Assembly (NCBI RefSeq): GCF_036588685.1
Contig: NC_086376.1
Span: 11,919,911-11,983,910 of the forward strand
Direction: 5' to 3'
Source of the DNA: Mytilus trossulus
Lineage: Eukaryota > Mollusca > Bivalvia > Mytilida > Mytilidae
Length of the DNA: 64,000 nt
Shown one piece after another: positions 47,691 through 59,499 of this stretch (the first letter of the stretch is position 1; the number at the start of each line of letters is the position of its first letter). A model generated the notes under the pieces. The model searched no databases. It was given only the letters and a program-made list of their open reading frames with translations, and was not told where the DNA came from. The position numbers and the translations under genes are program-made.

Positions 47691-50600
47691 ATGTCCGGAG
47701 AAGAAAGAACCGTAGTGGTGGCAATGGATGGAAGTGAACATGCGGAAAATGCATTTAACTGTAAGTTTTTAAAATCCTTTCAATATGTTTATCAGATTGT
47801 TTAAATTCATTTGATTGTTGAAGTTCAATAAATTCTTGTTTCATTGCCCTTCTGACCTTGCGAATTTATACATAAGGTGAATTATCATAAAAAAAAATGA
47901 AGATGCTTTTTGACTGTTTGAAGGAAAATAATCTATTTTTCGCCATTTATTGAAAAGAAGAAAAGACAGTTAAGTAACTACATTTCATTTGAATGTATGT
48001 CCCATTTATAGACATCTGTTGTCTCAAGATGTCCTACGGCTTTCATCAATACAGCTCGTTGACATATTGTTTAATATTAGTGTATGTAAAAATATATGTT
48101 TTTCATATCATATATTTTTTTTCATTTAAGATAGACAATATTTCTTAAATTGACTTTTATCATTCACCAAGGTTGTCAGTCTCGTGGATACGAAAGAATG
48201 CAAACCCTTTAATGACCATAAATGAGGCCACAGCCTTGAAGTACGATCATGTAAAGGCTAGTCGACCAATACACCATGTTCAAATAATGCATCATTTTGA
48301 CATTATACGTCTATTTAAATAAAAATTTCAATAATCCGTATTCTAAACTTGACTTAGTTGTCGTTAAGTACTGAGATGAAGCCTGATGAGTTTTTTGTTT
48401 GTCCACCTTTGATTTTTACTTTAAATCTATTTTAAATATACTATGCACGATCATCTGTTACCACAAAATAATGTGGGATATTACTGTACATACTCAATGG
48501 ATGCAAGCAGAAAGTACGAAAATCTTATGCTAAACTAAACAGAACCATCGGCAAATATGGAAAATGATTGGCAGTAATGTTGACAAAGCGCATTATAGGT
48601 ATATTGGATTTAATCTGCACGGGCTCGTGTGACCCTTTAACCCTACGTCGTTCGGGTTGATCAGGGTCACCCGAGCCGTGCAGATTAAATCCAATATACC
48701 GACTAGCTTGGTCAATAACTATAACTTAACTTTGACATGTTAAAAGTCTTTTTGGCCATGGTTTCTTTTGTTTTTGTATATTATCTCTTGAAGTAGACTG
48801 CCTATAGTGCGGTGGCAGAAGTGTAAAAAGTCGTCTAGATCGCGAGTTTAATCTCCCCAAATAACACACGGCTAAAAATGGTCTTAACTTAAAGACAAAT
48901 ATGTCTTCTTAAGTTTTTGCCCTGTCGTCAGAATTTCGTACGGTCACATTTTTCTAAAAAGTCGTTTTAATGACTAGTAGTATATTGGAGAGTTTCAACC
49001 CCCCTTTTTCAAAATGAAAAATTGTGTATGTTCACTTACATTTAACCGAATTAGTTTTTCCTGAAGCTATTTTCATATATCGAAATATTCTATTTAGTGT
49101 TTCATTTTCTTATACTCTATAAAATTTGCGAAGTTAAGACTGTTAAAAATTGAGGTATTTTTAATTGCAAATTCAGACACAAACTTTAGTTTCTTCTTCA
49201 TAGTAGCAATAAAAATTATTCCATAATGTTTTTAGCATATAGTATTTCATAAAACTAATCAGTGATAAAAAATTTCGGAACCAAAATATGAAAAAAAAAC
49301 TTAAGAAATCAATGGAAAAAGAATGGAATAAAAAACTTCAATTTCAACACGGAACTTAATCACTTGCCTCCCGTCACATTTTGTATATTAGTCAATAATT
49401 TGCTCTCAACTGATATATGATATTGGTGGCACGGTAGTATTTGCTTTCCAGAATTTAGGTTGCTCTTTTGTGTACCCTACTTAGGTAAATGTATCTAAAC
49501 AGTGTGATTGGACAAAACATACAGTATCAACTGAACATACTTTCCCAAACTGAGTGATGAATCAGGTGTAGAAAAATATCAAATAATTTTATATACAGAT
49601 GAAAATGAATTTTTGAGAATTTTTTTAAATTTTGCATTCACTGCACCATAAAAGACCTAAAAGTACTAGTGGCCTCAGGATTTTAAAAATAGCAAAAAAA
49701 GTAAACGGTCATGGTACATATCCAAATTCATTTCTGAATGGTAAAATGAAAGTACTTCAGTTAACTGTGAATGTAGAATTTTTTGCAGTGTTAGAAAGTG
49801 GTGAAAATTCTAAAAAGGCTATCATTATCCCTTATGGCCAGGAAATACTACCGTGCCACCTATTACTACCTCTTCGCTAGTATATACACATATTTGCACT
49901 GATATATGCTACATTCTTTGTTTGTATGTGTTTATATTCTCTGTTTTTTTGTTATAAAAACATTAAATATACTTTGTCAGAAAAGTCTAATTGCAAAATC
50001 AAAATAATTGACGGATAGTTTAAGTAAATATTCCGTGATATGTCAAGTATGTTTCAACTTGCTCCATTAAGTCCAAAGAAAAGACAAAAGTTGTTAAATT
50101 TTATACAGTGCTTAATTTGCAAAGAAAAGAAAAAATGGTTGAAATTTTGAGTCAATTTCCCAGTATAGGAAAGTCGATTTTTGTATCTGTATTGAATAAA
50201 AGATTAGATGAGGTGAACATCAAACTGTTTCATGCGAAAGCTGTTAATTTACAGAACTCCGTGCAGGCTGTGTATCATTGTTCATGCTTCAAAAGTTACA
50301 CAAGTAAACATATTTGTCCCCCCTTTTAGAGCGAGGAAGCTTCTAATCTGATATTTAATGACGACATACAATTATCGGTCTGTTGTCCCTCAGTTTCGGG
50401 TATGTGTACGCGTTCTAGAATGCAGTCGTTCAACTGGAGCGCTTGTATATTTTGTTGCAACAAAACGTTTTAGAAAGATAAAAAACTACTCAAGTTTGAA
50501 TCAGATGAGCGTATTAAGAATGTTTTAACCGTGTCAGATAAAGTTAAAGTTGAAATAGTTTCCCGTCCATCTTTTAAACTTCTTGAGCACTCTGTCATTT

Positions 50601-53600
50601 TGGTTGCATTACAAATTATTTGCTAAAAACGAAAAAAAAGCAGATATCTCAGATCACGATACTGCTTTTACTAATTTTATTTTGGCAATTGACAACGATG
50701 TAATGGTCATTCCTCATGACACCGTTACTAGATAAATATACTACTTAGTAGTAGATCTTTTCTTCCAGCTGATTCTAATTTAAAATATTCTACTTAAAAT
50801 GCAGTCTTAACTCATTGATTTCTATAGAAATTCAGTTGTCAAAAAATTTCAACAGGTTCAAGGCAAATATAACAATATTTTGTAGCAAAATAACTATTTG
50901 AGATGCCATATCAGCTGTTAGTCGATTGGAAACTGAACTCAAAATTTTTATGTCAAATGTAATAGACACAAATAACGGACAGATATGTCATTCCACTGCA
51001 AGTATACAATAGAAAAGACAGCTCTACAAACTCTACAGAAATATACCCAACTTCGGATGAATTGTCTCTTTCTTCTTCAATTCAGTCAATGACTTCGTCT
51101 TTATTGCAATTCATTTTATGGTAACTCGATGAAACTGCATAGCCAAGACTATTCTCAGGAAATGGCATCACAGAAATTGCGCAATTGCTTAAGCAGTTGT
51201 TGGGTCAACCGTTTGTGTGACCATTTTTTGTTTACTCCTTTTCATTTAGGATTGGCTTTACAAATGTACCATGATTTTGGTTCGAAACACCTTGTTGAAA
51301 TATTGAATGCCAATGGATTTTATGCTTCTTAAAGTAGAGTGCGACGCTACATCTAATATCTAATGTGAAATTGAGCGACATCAAGATAGTGTGTATGTCT
51401 CATGCAGAATGTTTCCCCATCATCTTTGCAGACAAGCATATGGATGTCATCTTAACCCCATTTTAGATCTCTGTTAAATATTCAAAGTTGGATGAATTGA
51501 AAGGGATGGTTTGAAGCTGGTATTTTTTTTGGGAACAAATGTCTTCGGACTTCCTACAATACCTTGTCTGTACTCAAAACTCAAAATAACGTGTTTGCTT
51601 TGAGCAGAACCTTTCATGTGCATACCTGTGGCCATGAGTGAAATGTATATAAATATTAAAAACATGTCTTGTGACGGTTGGAGAAAATGAAGATGATGGA
51701 GATAACGGTTGATTAGGTACAGAGTTTGTTGAACTGAAACACACGGTCCCAGCCCCCGGGTTTGGTGAGTGTTGGCGTGCCCTTAAAAAAGTCAAACCCC
51801 GCCACATTCTGTTTGTGTCTGTTTCAAGTCACGAGACGGTAATGCAGTGTTTGTCGTATGTTTCTATATACTATATTTTTTTTGTTTCCTATTCATTTTG
51901 TACATCAATCAGATCGAGAGATTTTTCGTTTGTTTTACAATATTCATTTCGTGAATTGAAGACTATGCAGTATAAATTTTACTCATTGTTGAAGCCCGTA
52001 CTGGACGTATTGGTAATTTATGTCTCATTTGGAGGGTTGCCTCATTTGCAATCATATCACATCTTCTTTTTTTATATGGAATACTTTTGAAGTTTGTGGT
52101 ACGTTGCAAGGAAAAAAAGGGGGGATATAGGTACAAAACTTATAATGTAATAGGTATTAACCAGAGTAAAATACGCAACAACAGATAAAACTATATGGAA
52201 GCAGTAATAATAGTGAAAAAAAAAACAAAAGCAACGAATAGTCTATAATAAAACCTGAAGTATCCGCAATTCAATTTGAGGTCATATTTGACTGTAGTGT
52301 TCTATTGCTTCGATTTGATACCTCACCCAATATGATAGTTTAAAAAATAATTTTAAAGTATTGTCCTGCATGACACTTGATTTTTACCTGAAATTGAAAT
52401 TTTATAAAAGGTTAAGGTGCTCTAAACATATTATAGGTTGAAAACTTAATTTTTGAAGTTTTGTTTTTAAAACGTCGTTTTAGGATTTTTTTGATAAAAC
52501 AAATCTTAATGATTAAGGTTTATGTATAATAACAAACATTAATAAAGCCAAAACAGTATCGTTTGTATTTATGAAGAGTTTAGAAATAGAAAAAAATGTC
52601 AAAATTGAAACCCTCCCAAATTTTCACAGATTTTCACATATGACCTTTGACCTCAATTTAAAAAAATTGTGACCATACCAAGTCCTGACGACAGGCATAT
52701 TATTATAGTAAACTATTTCCTCTTTCCAATGATATATTATATAGGTGTGTGTTCGGTGGGGAGATTAAATTAAAAAAAATCTACCTTCAGTCACCGCACT
52801 ACTACTCTATAAGGAAATGTTACTGTTACGTCAAAAGTCAGTAAAGAAGATTCATTTATTCCAAATGCATGTAGTTTATCCTTATTCCTATGGGATTTTG
52901 TCAAGTGAATTAAAGCATACAAAGGGAAAGCGCTCACCTTGGTCTATGATCACATTCAACAAAGGACACTTTCCGACATTGTATACGAGAATAGAATTCA
53001 TGACAAAAATATGTATTGGTGATCTTGTATCACTGATCATTTAGTCTGTTTAGTTTCTCCATCTTCTTTATCTATGTAAGGGACTGGAAAGTCACTCCTA
53101 TAAACTATGACTGCCAAGTAACTCGACAAGCGAAATATAACTTGTTATTAGAGCTTGCCTTGTTGATTATTTTTGTTATTAAAAGTGTCTGTGTATCTAT
53201 TAAAATTTCTCTTAAGTTAGACAGAACCAACCAAAATGACAAATATTGTCATTAAGGACAATTACTCCAATGAGACGTCAGACGATATCCTCTATATTGT
53301 CTTAATTGTAGATGTTGTATTGCTGGTTATTTTTGATTATTCAAGTTTCTATCTATATATATTATTTTTTAAGATGTAAGGCAAAAACGCCAAAACATTG
53401 TAAAAATTTGTAGAGCTAAACAATCCTTACATTTTTGCGCGTGTCAGATTTTCAAAAAAAATGACTATTTTTGCCTGTATTCTTTCTTAGCCATGGTAGC
53501 TATGATGGTTGTCAGGCGGGGTCAACGGACAAATTTCTATTTCACTAAATTTTCTAATAATGATCTTTGCAGACATTGTTTAACTTTAGCCCAATAGTTT

Positions 53601-56065
53601 CAAAGGAGAAGCTTTTTGTAATTGTTAGCTGACGACGGACGCAAAGTGATGAGAAATGCTCACTTGGTCCATTGGGTAAGGTGAGCTTACTAGAGGCTCT
53701 AAGGACACAGGCACTTGTCTAAAAAAAAAATGCCTAAATACCTTAATAAGAAATTATTTTTTTGAGACAAGTGCCTGTGTCTAAGGAGCATATGTGTTGC
53801 TCAATCGGATCTATGTAAAGATTGTCAAAATCGTAATTTTTAGAGCAATGATTACTATATAAAGCGACTGAAAATTTCGACTAAGTTCACATATGTGCAG
53901 ATATGTCTAGCTACTAGTAATCATTTTTGCTGGTTACAGTTTTTATTATATAAAACCAAAGTTTTCTCCGTAAATATGAAAAAATGGTAAAAAGTCCTTT
54001 ATCTTGAAAAACCCAATTCGTAATGATTCTCATAGAATCTATTAAAGTTTTGCGGGATATTGGAATTAATCTACAGACAAAAACGTTTTTTACAATAAAT
54101 GTATATTAATTAGTTTTACTTTTGATTTTACTAACGAGATCTGACGATTGTGATAATTGCTAATAACTTTTGTGAAAATAAATTCAATGAATACGTCCTG
54201 TTTTTTTGTTGTTGTTTGCCAAATGAATGACAACTCTTCTATATAATACCTATAGTTAACAAAGTATATTCTCCAATTTTAGGGTACGTAAAGAATGGTT
54301 TTAGATCAAGTGACAGACTGGTAATTGTTTATTGCGCAGAATACAATCGCATAAATTCACAACGTAAGTTGCAAAATATTATAATGAATAATTAGGAATG
54401 TGAGCTATCTAAATGTCAACCGGAGGTTAACACACTGAAACTAGAGATCAACATTCAGTTTTCAAGAAAAGGCGGAAGATACAAAGGTTATAGGTCGAAG
54501 AAAGAAACTGCCAGTACCATGGCTAAAACAAAACTACAGACGACAAAAGTACAAACAAGTCACAAAACAGTTCATTAAAAAGCTAAAAGTTTGAAGCATT
54601 ATTGTTCATATCAGATACAAAAGGCACATTCAAATCATAGATAAAAATAAATCGACAGCGCCATGGGACAAAAGAAAATGACCAATTGACAAACACTAAT
54701 ATACAAAACACAACAGAGAAAACTAACTAATCAACACGAACTCTCAGTCCCCTAAACTCTTGAAATTCTGAGAATTGAGTTTAACATTATGTTTAAAATC
54801 TCCCATGAAAAAACTTAAACATGTCCAAGAATGGCATAGACATATATAATCAGTCAACGGTTACAATTTAAAATAAAATACTTCTTACACGTAATATCAA
54901 CTCGAAGAATGTCCGCATTACTGAAAGTACAAATGTTACGCATATAGAAATAGGACAGATACAGCAACATCTTTAATACTTTAATTTCGGTGTGATGCGA
55001 TATGTTGATCTTTTATCTATCTATCTATAAAATATTTTCAAACTATCAATCGTGTTTATTTCAGATGATTTCTTTTTCACTAAAATTTACGAACCTTAAA
55101 CTATCCTAAAAAAAACAAAACTACTGACCTGTGGTATCGTTTGCCTCTCTAATGCAAAGATATCATAACACAAATATATACACAGAAGTAACTAAAATTC
55201 AAAAACTTATAAGCAATATTACCAAACTTTTGCATCCACATTCAATATAGGACTCGGAATTTTATAAATGTGTGCTGTTTTTGTAGCTGTAACATTGATG
55301 TCTGTAGACCCGACTCTAGTTACAAATCTTGTGGCACAAGAAGAAGAACATGTAAAGGAAATAGCAGAGAAATTCAACGCTCTCGTAAAAAAGCATAAGG
55401 TAGGAATCGATCTGGCTAGAACACACTGAGGATATGTATTGTTATCAGATAGGTTTTACATGAAACAAATCCAAGCTGACCGATCAATCGGAACATACAT
55501 GTACTTAAGCACTAACCAGTACAAAATTAAAACCACACAAGTTTATTTCTCAAATATAGTTTAGATATACTAGATTTTGAGATACAGAAAATGTTAAGAC
55601 GCAATACATCACAGAAACAACCCTGACCTGGCTTTAAATGGATGGTAAAAAATCACGTTTATAAAAACAATGTTTGTTTTTCATTTATCATATCCTTATC
55701 TAATTGTTTTTCTCTATTAAACATGGTAAAATGCAGTACCCAAAGATTACTTTTCCCCAAATTAACGGTTCTAAATAAGACTTGATCTTGTTAATATTTC
55801 TTTTCCGTTTACCATGGAAGATGCTGGTGATACCTTTGTAAAAATTATCTGTATTATATTTTAGATAAATGGTAAAGTAGTACGAGTTAACGGCGATGCA
55901 GGGCCAGGTATTGTTGATGTGGCAAATAGAGAGAAAGCGGTATATGTAGTTGTCGGAAGTAGGGGACTGGGTAAAATACGGAGAACATTATTAGGTAGCG
56001 TTAGTGACTATGTTTTGCATCATTCACTCGTTCCTGTAATAGTGTGTAAAAATGAAAACGATTAG
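47691..56065 (+). CDS. Universal stress protein (UspA family), four exons
   Basis: Join 47691-47760, 54283-54363, 55287-55399, 55865-56065; 465 nt, 154 aa. All introns are GT-AG (donors GTAAGT, GTAAGT, GTAGGA; acceptors TTTTAG, TTGTAG, TTTTAG) and every junction keeps the frame. Exon 1 gives the first beta strand, [15 protein letters not shown], with the conserved Asp. Exon 2 gives [20 protein letters not shown]. Exon 3 gives a charged helix ([12 protein letters not shown]). Exon 4 has [19 protein letters not shown] and the ATP-binding pattern G-x2-G-x9-G-S ([15 protein letters not shown]), then LVPVIVCK. Length and motifs fit the ATP-binding class of animal USP proteins, soluble cytoplasmic stress-related nucleotide binders whose exact role in molluscs is unclear. 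Intron 1 is 6.5 kb and holds element III. The frame is undamaged, so the gene is probably active. Confidence 0.92.
48598..48700. repeat. 103 bp near-perfect palindrome
   Basis: Arms of 25 perfectly paired bases (outer ends GGTATATTGG/CCAATATACC) continue inward with GCTCGTGTGACCCT/AGGGTCACCCGAGC and AACCC/GGGTT, leaving a loop of about 10 bases. Lies in USP intron 1, about 100 bp before element III. Confidence 0.9.
48805..48975 (+). repeat. Left terminal inverted repeat of element III
   Basis: TAGTGCGGTG, TTTAATCTCCCCA, then CCTGTCGTCAGAATTTCGTA with GGTCACATTTTT, all mirrored in 52635-52801. Confidence 0.8.
49425..49860. mobile_element. 436 bp TIR element nested in element III
   Basis: GGTGGCACGGTAGTATTT at the left is exactly mirrored at the right end, with TATT on both sides (49421-49424 and 49861-49864) as a likely 4 bp duplication. 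An 82-codon frame (49632-49880, non-AUG start) runs across most of it and out through the right end, but I recognise no domain. Confidence 0.75.
50050..51470 (+). pseudogene. Decayed PIN-like transposon protein, N-terminal part (copy III)
   Basis: The fragments read from N-terminus onward. A CLICK-type cysteine pair comes first (about 50100-50125), then [20 protein letters not shown] and [17 protein letters not shown] (50155-50312), together resembling a zinc-binding N-terminus. Then come FNWSACIFC with [11 protein letters not shown] (about 50430-50530), [13 protein letters not shown] (about 50663-50700), [12 protein letters not shown] (about 50910-50945) and the long [20 protein letters not shown] segment with [13 protein letters not shown] (51232-51330). 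Degenerate traces of QDSVYV...[10 protein letters not shown] follow to about 51465. The C-terminal PIN-like half is absent. It belongs to the family of copies I and II by block order and wording, from memory of abundant uncharacterised mollusc proteins, not from a search. Confidence 0.6.
51730..52090 (+). repeat. Unclassified dispersed repeat in element III
   Basis: A GC-richer block (51745-51815, 'cacacggtcccagcccccgg') leads into a stretch ending with 'gcctcatttgcaatcatatc', which is shared with 325-385. Contains no recognisable coding region. Confidence 0.45.
52635..52801 (-). repeat. Right terminal inverted repeat of element III
   Basis: Mirrors 48805-48975 and abuts CTA at 52802-52804. 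Confidence 0.8.
53640..53690 (+). repeat. Repeat end with hairpin
   Basis: 'gacgacggacgcaaagtgat' leads into GCTCACTT...AAGGTGAGC, a hairpin. This type of end is familiar from dispersed bivalve repeats, possibly Helitron-related. Confidence 0.45.
53696..53789. repeat. Inverted repeat with ~30 bp arms
   Basis: AGACAAGTGCCTGTGT and its inverse lie at 53705-53720 and 53764-53779. Pairing extends to the T/A runs inside and to GCTC/GAGC-like ends outside. In USP intron 1. Confidence 0.8.
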
Positions 56066-56186
56066 CAAACATCGTCAATTTCAAATCAACAGAATGTGTA
56101 ATCAGATTATTTGACGCTGTATGATATTATATATACTTAATTGGTATTTTCATAAAATATAGATATTTGGTAAAGATAATGTTTTG

Positions 56187-56192
56187 AATAAA
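56187..56192 (+). terminator. Polyadenylation signal AATAAA of the USP gene
   Basis: Sense-orientation AATAAA 122 bp after the USP stop codon. Confidence 0.6.
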
Positions 56193-56394
56193 AGTCAGTA
56201 TTATATCGTTTATATCAATCTATGTATATAATGTATATTAGTACGGCATTCGGTTTTATGTACAATAACTTTTTTGTTGGCGTCTTTGTCAGCATTATTT
56301 GAATATTTTTTTAACTTTTTTTTTAAGTCAGTTGTAATGTTAGGGTGTGATATGTTTACACAGTTTTGCTGGGCATCTGTCAAACTCGGCGTTT

Positions 56395-57393
56395 TACGTT
56401 TCTGCAAATTGGCATTACTTTTCCGCGAAAAAAAGATGACGTTTCCGGAAAAAAAAGTTTACGTTTCCGCAAAAAAATATCTTTCTTTTCCGGAAAAAAA
56501 GTAACTATTCCGGAAAAAATAAATTATTACTTTTCCGCAAATAATTAAGGAATACCTATTGATCGAAAGCAAAGCTATAATAAAAAATTAATATGTATTA
56601 AGTTAAAGGTCATCATAACATGTAAGTAAAATACATCATTAAAATGTATGAAAACGTATGTTAAAAAAGATCTTGATATGAGGTCATAAGTCAGTTCTGG
56701 CAGAATATTTGTAGCCAACACGTCGTAAAAAGTCCATATAAGCACATTCACCGTTTACAAATTTTGTATTTTGTTCAGGAAGGAAGGCCATCTTCACCTT
56801 TTCATATTTCCGAACGGGTGCTTTTACAGTTAGAGTTCTCATCTTTATGTAAGATGTTGTCTTCAGTTTCAATAACACATCGACAAAGACAAATATGGTA
56901 GGATGGCTAGCGTAAAACTGCTCGTTCAGGTAGGCACGAAAAGACTCGACACCATTCGTTGTTCTCTTTTCCTCGGGGTCAGGGGTGATGCCCAATGGTT
57001 GGTGGAAATCTCAATTGCCATTTATATAAAATTCAAATATATAATCGGCAGACCTCATGCATTTATCGTCAGATTGAGCATCGGCAATTAATTCAACAAA
57101 GCATTCTTAAATCATGTCAGTTGGCAAGTAAGCCAAATCAAAGATTTCTCAATGAAGTTTAACTCATCCATACCCGAGTCAGTAGTTATATCTAGTAAAT
57201 TGTAGCTATACTGAGATCAGAACATTTTCTTTATTAGAAAGAAAAAATAAATAATTTATCATACATGTACATTCAAATGTTTTTAATTTACCAGGTAAAT
57301 TTGCGGAAAAGTAATAAATACAAATTGCGGAAACGTATATTTCAAATTTGCGGAAACGTAGTATTGGGACTTTGAAAAATTAGCGGAAAAGCA
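56395..57393. mobile_element. MULE-like remnant bounded by TTTCCGC motif arrays
   Basis: The left border has seven direct copies of a motif like acgtttccgcaaa/acttttccgg(aaa) between 56395 and 56541. The right border has four copies in inverse orientation (gcggaaacgt/gcggaaaagt) between 57299 and 57393. Between them lies a minus-strand transposase-like fragment. Arrays of sub-terminal motifs in opposite orientation are common transposase-binding regions. Exact ends and target duplication are not resolved. Confidence 0.65.
56684..56995 (-). pseudogene. C-terminal fragment of a MULE-type transposase-like protein
   Basis: 103 codons. The RTTNGVESFRAYLNEQF segment resembles the conserved 'TNN-x-ES-hydrophobic-H' region after the last catalytic residue of MULE-like DDE transposases. 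It is followed by SHPTIFVFVDVLLKLKTTSY and a basic tail ending DFLRRVGYKYSA. The N-terminal zinc finger and catalytic parts are missing. The family call is from motif resemblance only. Confidence 0.5.
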
Positions 57394-59418
57394 ATACGCA
57401 CGTCAAACTAACCAATTATGTCAGTTTAACGGACCTATACACAACTGTCAAACTAATTGGAGTTTTAATCCTCTATTCAGTTTCATTTGGAAATAATTGT
57501 ATCAAGTCATTTTATGTTGACTTGTTTTTCATTTGTTCCGTTGAGTTAGAAATGTTTGATTTTGTCCGTGTTTACATGACTTCGCTCTTTTTGAATTTAT
57601 ATAAGAGTTCGGTATTTTTGTTAATACACTTTTTCGTAGGAATATTATAAACAGACACCTACACACACATGCGCACTTTGAACGACAAAATTGTTTTATA
57701 TCTCTTCCTGTGTGACATGTAAATTCTGACGTCAATCACGCGACTCTATACTAGAGTTGGTGTGAATTTTGCCATTCAGTCAATGGACTTCAAATATTTC
57801 AATCCTTTATGGCTTGATTTACAATACATTTATAAGTATGCAATGATTGTGGTTGTAAAATTTGATAGATGTTTATTGTGCTTCTTTGTTAAATATTTAG
57901 GTATAAGAAGATGGGTTTGTTTGTTTTTATTCTAATTGAGATTGTGACACGGTGATTACTGCTGTACCCCTATTTTGAGAATTATACCTATTATGTTTGT
58001 TTTGTTCAAGCACCTGGAGTTTGATGCGACTGTCATTCAAGTGTGAGGTTTAGCGCTATAAATACATTTATCATTTTCTACATTTGAAAATGTCTGTACC
58101 AAGTCAGGAATGACAGTTGTTGTCCATTCATTTGATGTGTTTTATCATTTGATTTTGCTATTTCATTAGGGACTTTCCGTTTTGAATTTCCCTCGGAGTT
58201 CAGTTTTTTTGTGAGTTCAATTTTCAAAATAAACAGCGTACTGACAGCACTTACGAAGAAAAACGTATGCTAGATTAAACAGTTAGATGACACAAATACA
58301 ACGAAGTCAATAGAAAAGTTCTGCATGGTCGGGTTTTCATGAATAATTGGCGAGACTGCCGTTGAAAATTATGGTTATAGGATATGGAAAGAAATTGTAC
58401 CTACGAATTTATTATTCAGAGATTTGTTGTAGTTTTTGATTTAACTCTCTCTTCACAAGACAAAGGATTTACGGGTAATATGTTGCAATCCGTTTTAAAC
58501 AACCCGAATAAACAAAAGAACGCTTTGGTTTCGTGAGAGGGTTACTGCCGACAACAAGTGGTAACCATGTTTCTATTCAGTATGTACTTGAGGTAGATAT
58601 GTCTGACCAAAAAATAGTTATTCTTTTTTTAACTTATTCATTTTACAATTAAACGAAGTTCAATTTCAGTAGATTAATAAAGAAATGCGCATATCTAAAA
58701 GTAAAGCAGATGTGTATTTTTAGTTCGATGATACCTGCAGCATATTTAGGAAACATTTAACTTATAATTGTCTATTTTTGGTTTATTTATTAAGATTCTT
58801 AGAGTGGCAGTTTTTTTTATGTAGACTAACCTAACATGTTCATATATTAATTCTACTTAAGGTTTGTGGGTTAATGCATAGATGATGCTAGGTTTCGAGA
58901 TATTGTTCTTTTATTATCTTAATAAAGGCCTTCTTCTTTTTTTTATCACATTAGATATTTCCTTACAAAGTCAAACCTTTTGATAACAAGACTGTTAAGT
59001 TTTAGAAATAGACTTGTTATAGGTTTTACGACATATATACCTTATAACAGCATTTATGTACGTTTATAGTATGTCTGTTCAATTTTAAACAAAGATAGAA
59101 ATGCTTAACAGAATTTAATATAGCTGTCTATATAAAACTTTTGACCTGAATTTTAATCATAAAAAAATACATAAAACTAATAATACTAAGCGATTTGGAT
59201 ATTACTTGAAACAGATATACCCAGGAGCAAAACAGTTTAAATATCATTAACTTCATATTAATGAGTGACTCTAGTTCGCCTACATGGTAATCATTGTATT
59301 TAAATATATACTGTGCAGTATCACAGGTTAGCACAAACTTACAACTTTTCGTCCAATCAAACTGCTTGAATTTGTCTTCTAAGCCCCGCGCTCTTATTTT
59401 CATAGTATATACCTTTTT
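57394..59418. other. Intergenic, one family T repeat
   Basis: No gene recognised. The minus frame 59128-59403 (91 codons) lacks any known motif. Confidence 0.5.
58078..58220 (+). repeat. Dispersed repeat family T
   Basis: 'catttgaaaatgtctgtacc', 'gatgtgttttatcatttgat' and 'gggactttccgttttgaatt' match 23867-24030 and 10600-10775. Confidence 0.8.
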
Positions 59419-59499
59419 GTATCAACTTTACTAAATACTATTTCTAGGCATATCAATAAATACTAAAATACTATATATAGCCGATAGCCCAGCAATACT
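59419..59499 (-). repeat. Distal direct repeat of the DIRS element (candidate B2)
   Basis: 81 bp, begins gtatcaactttactaaatac and ends agcccagcaatact on the + strand. It matches 60115-60190 apart from a 5 bp indel. Confidence 0.85.

Larger units (their letters stand above)
48805..52801 (+). mobile_element. TIR transposon, element III (PIN-like protein family), in USP intron 1
   Basis: 3997 bp, TAGTGCGGTG at the left end and its inverse CACCGCACTA at the right, flanked by CTA on both sides (48802-48804 and 52802-52804). Inverted similarity continues inward with TTTAATCTCCCCA, ACACAC and CCTGTCGTCAG...GGTCACA, so the TIRs are about 170 bp. It carries on the + strand the N-terminal part of the protein family seen in elements I and II, a nested 436 bp TIR element (49425-49860) and another repeat (51730-52090). 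It is inserted in the sense orientation relative to the host gene. Confidence 0.85.

Noticed and set aside
56395..56541. CRISPR-like or minisatellite array
   Set aside because: Short degenerate motifs with inverted counterparts on the other side of a transposase fragment fit transposon sub-terminal repeats better.
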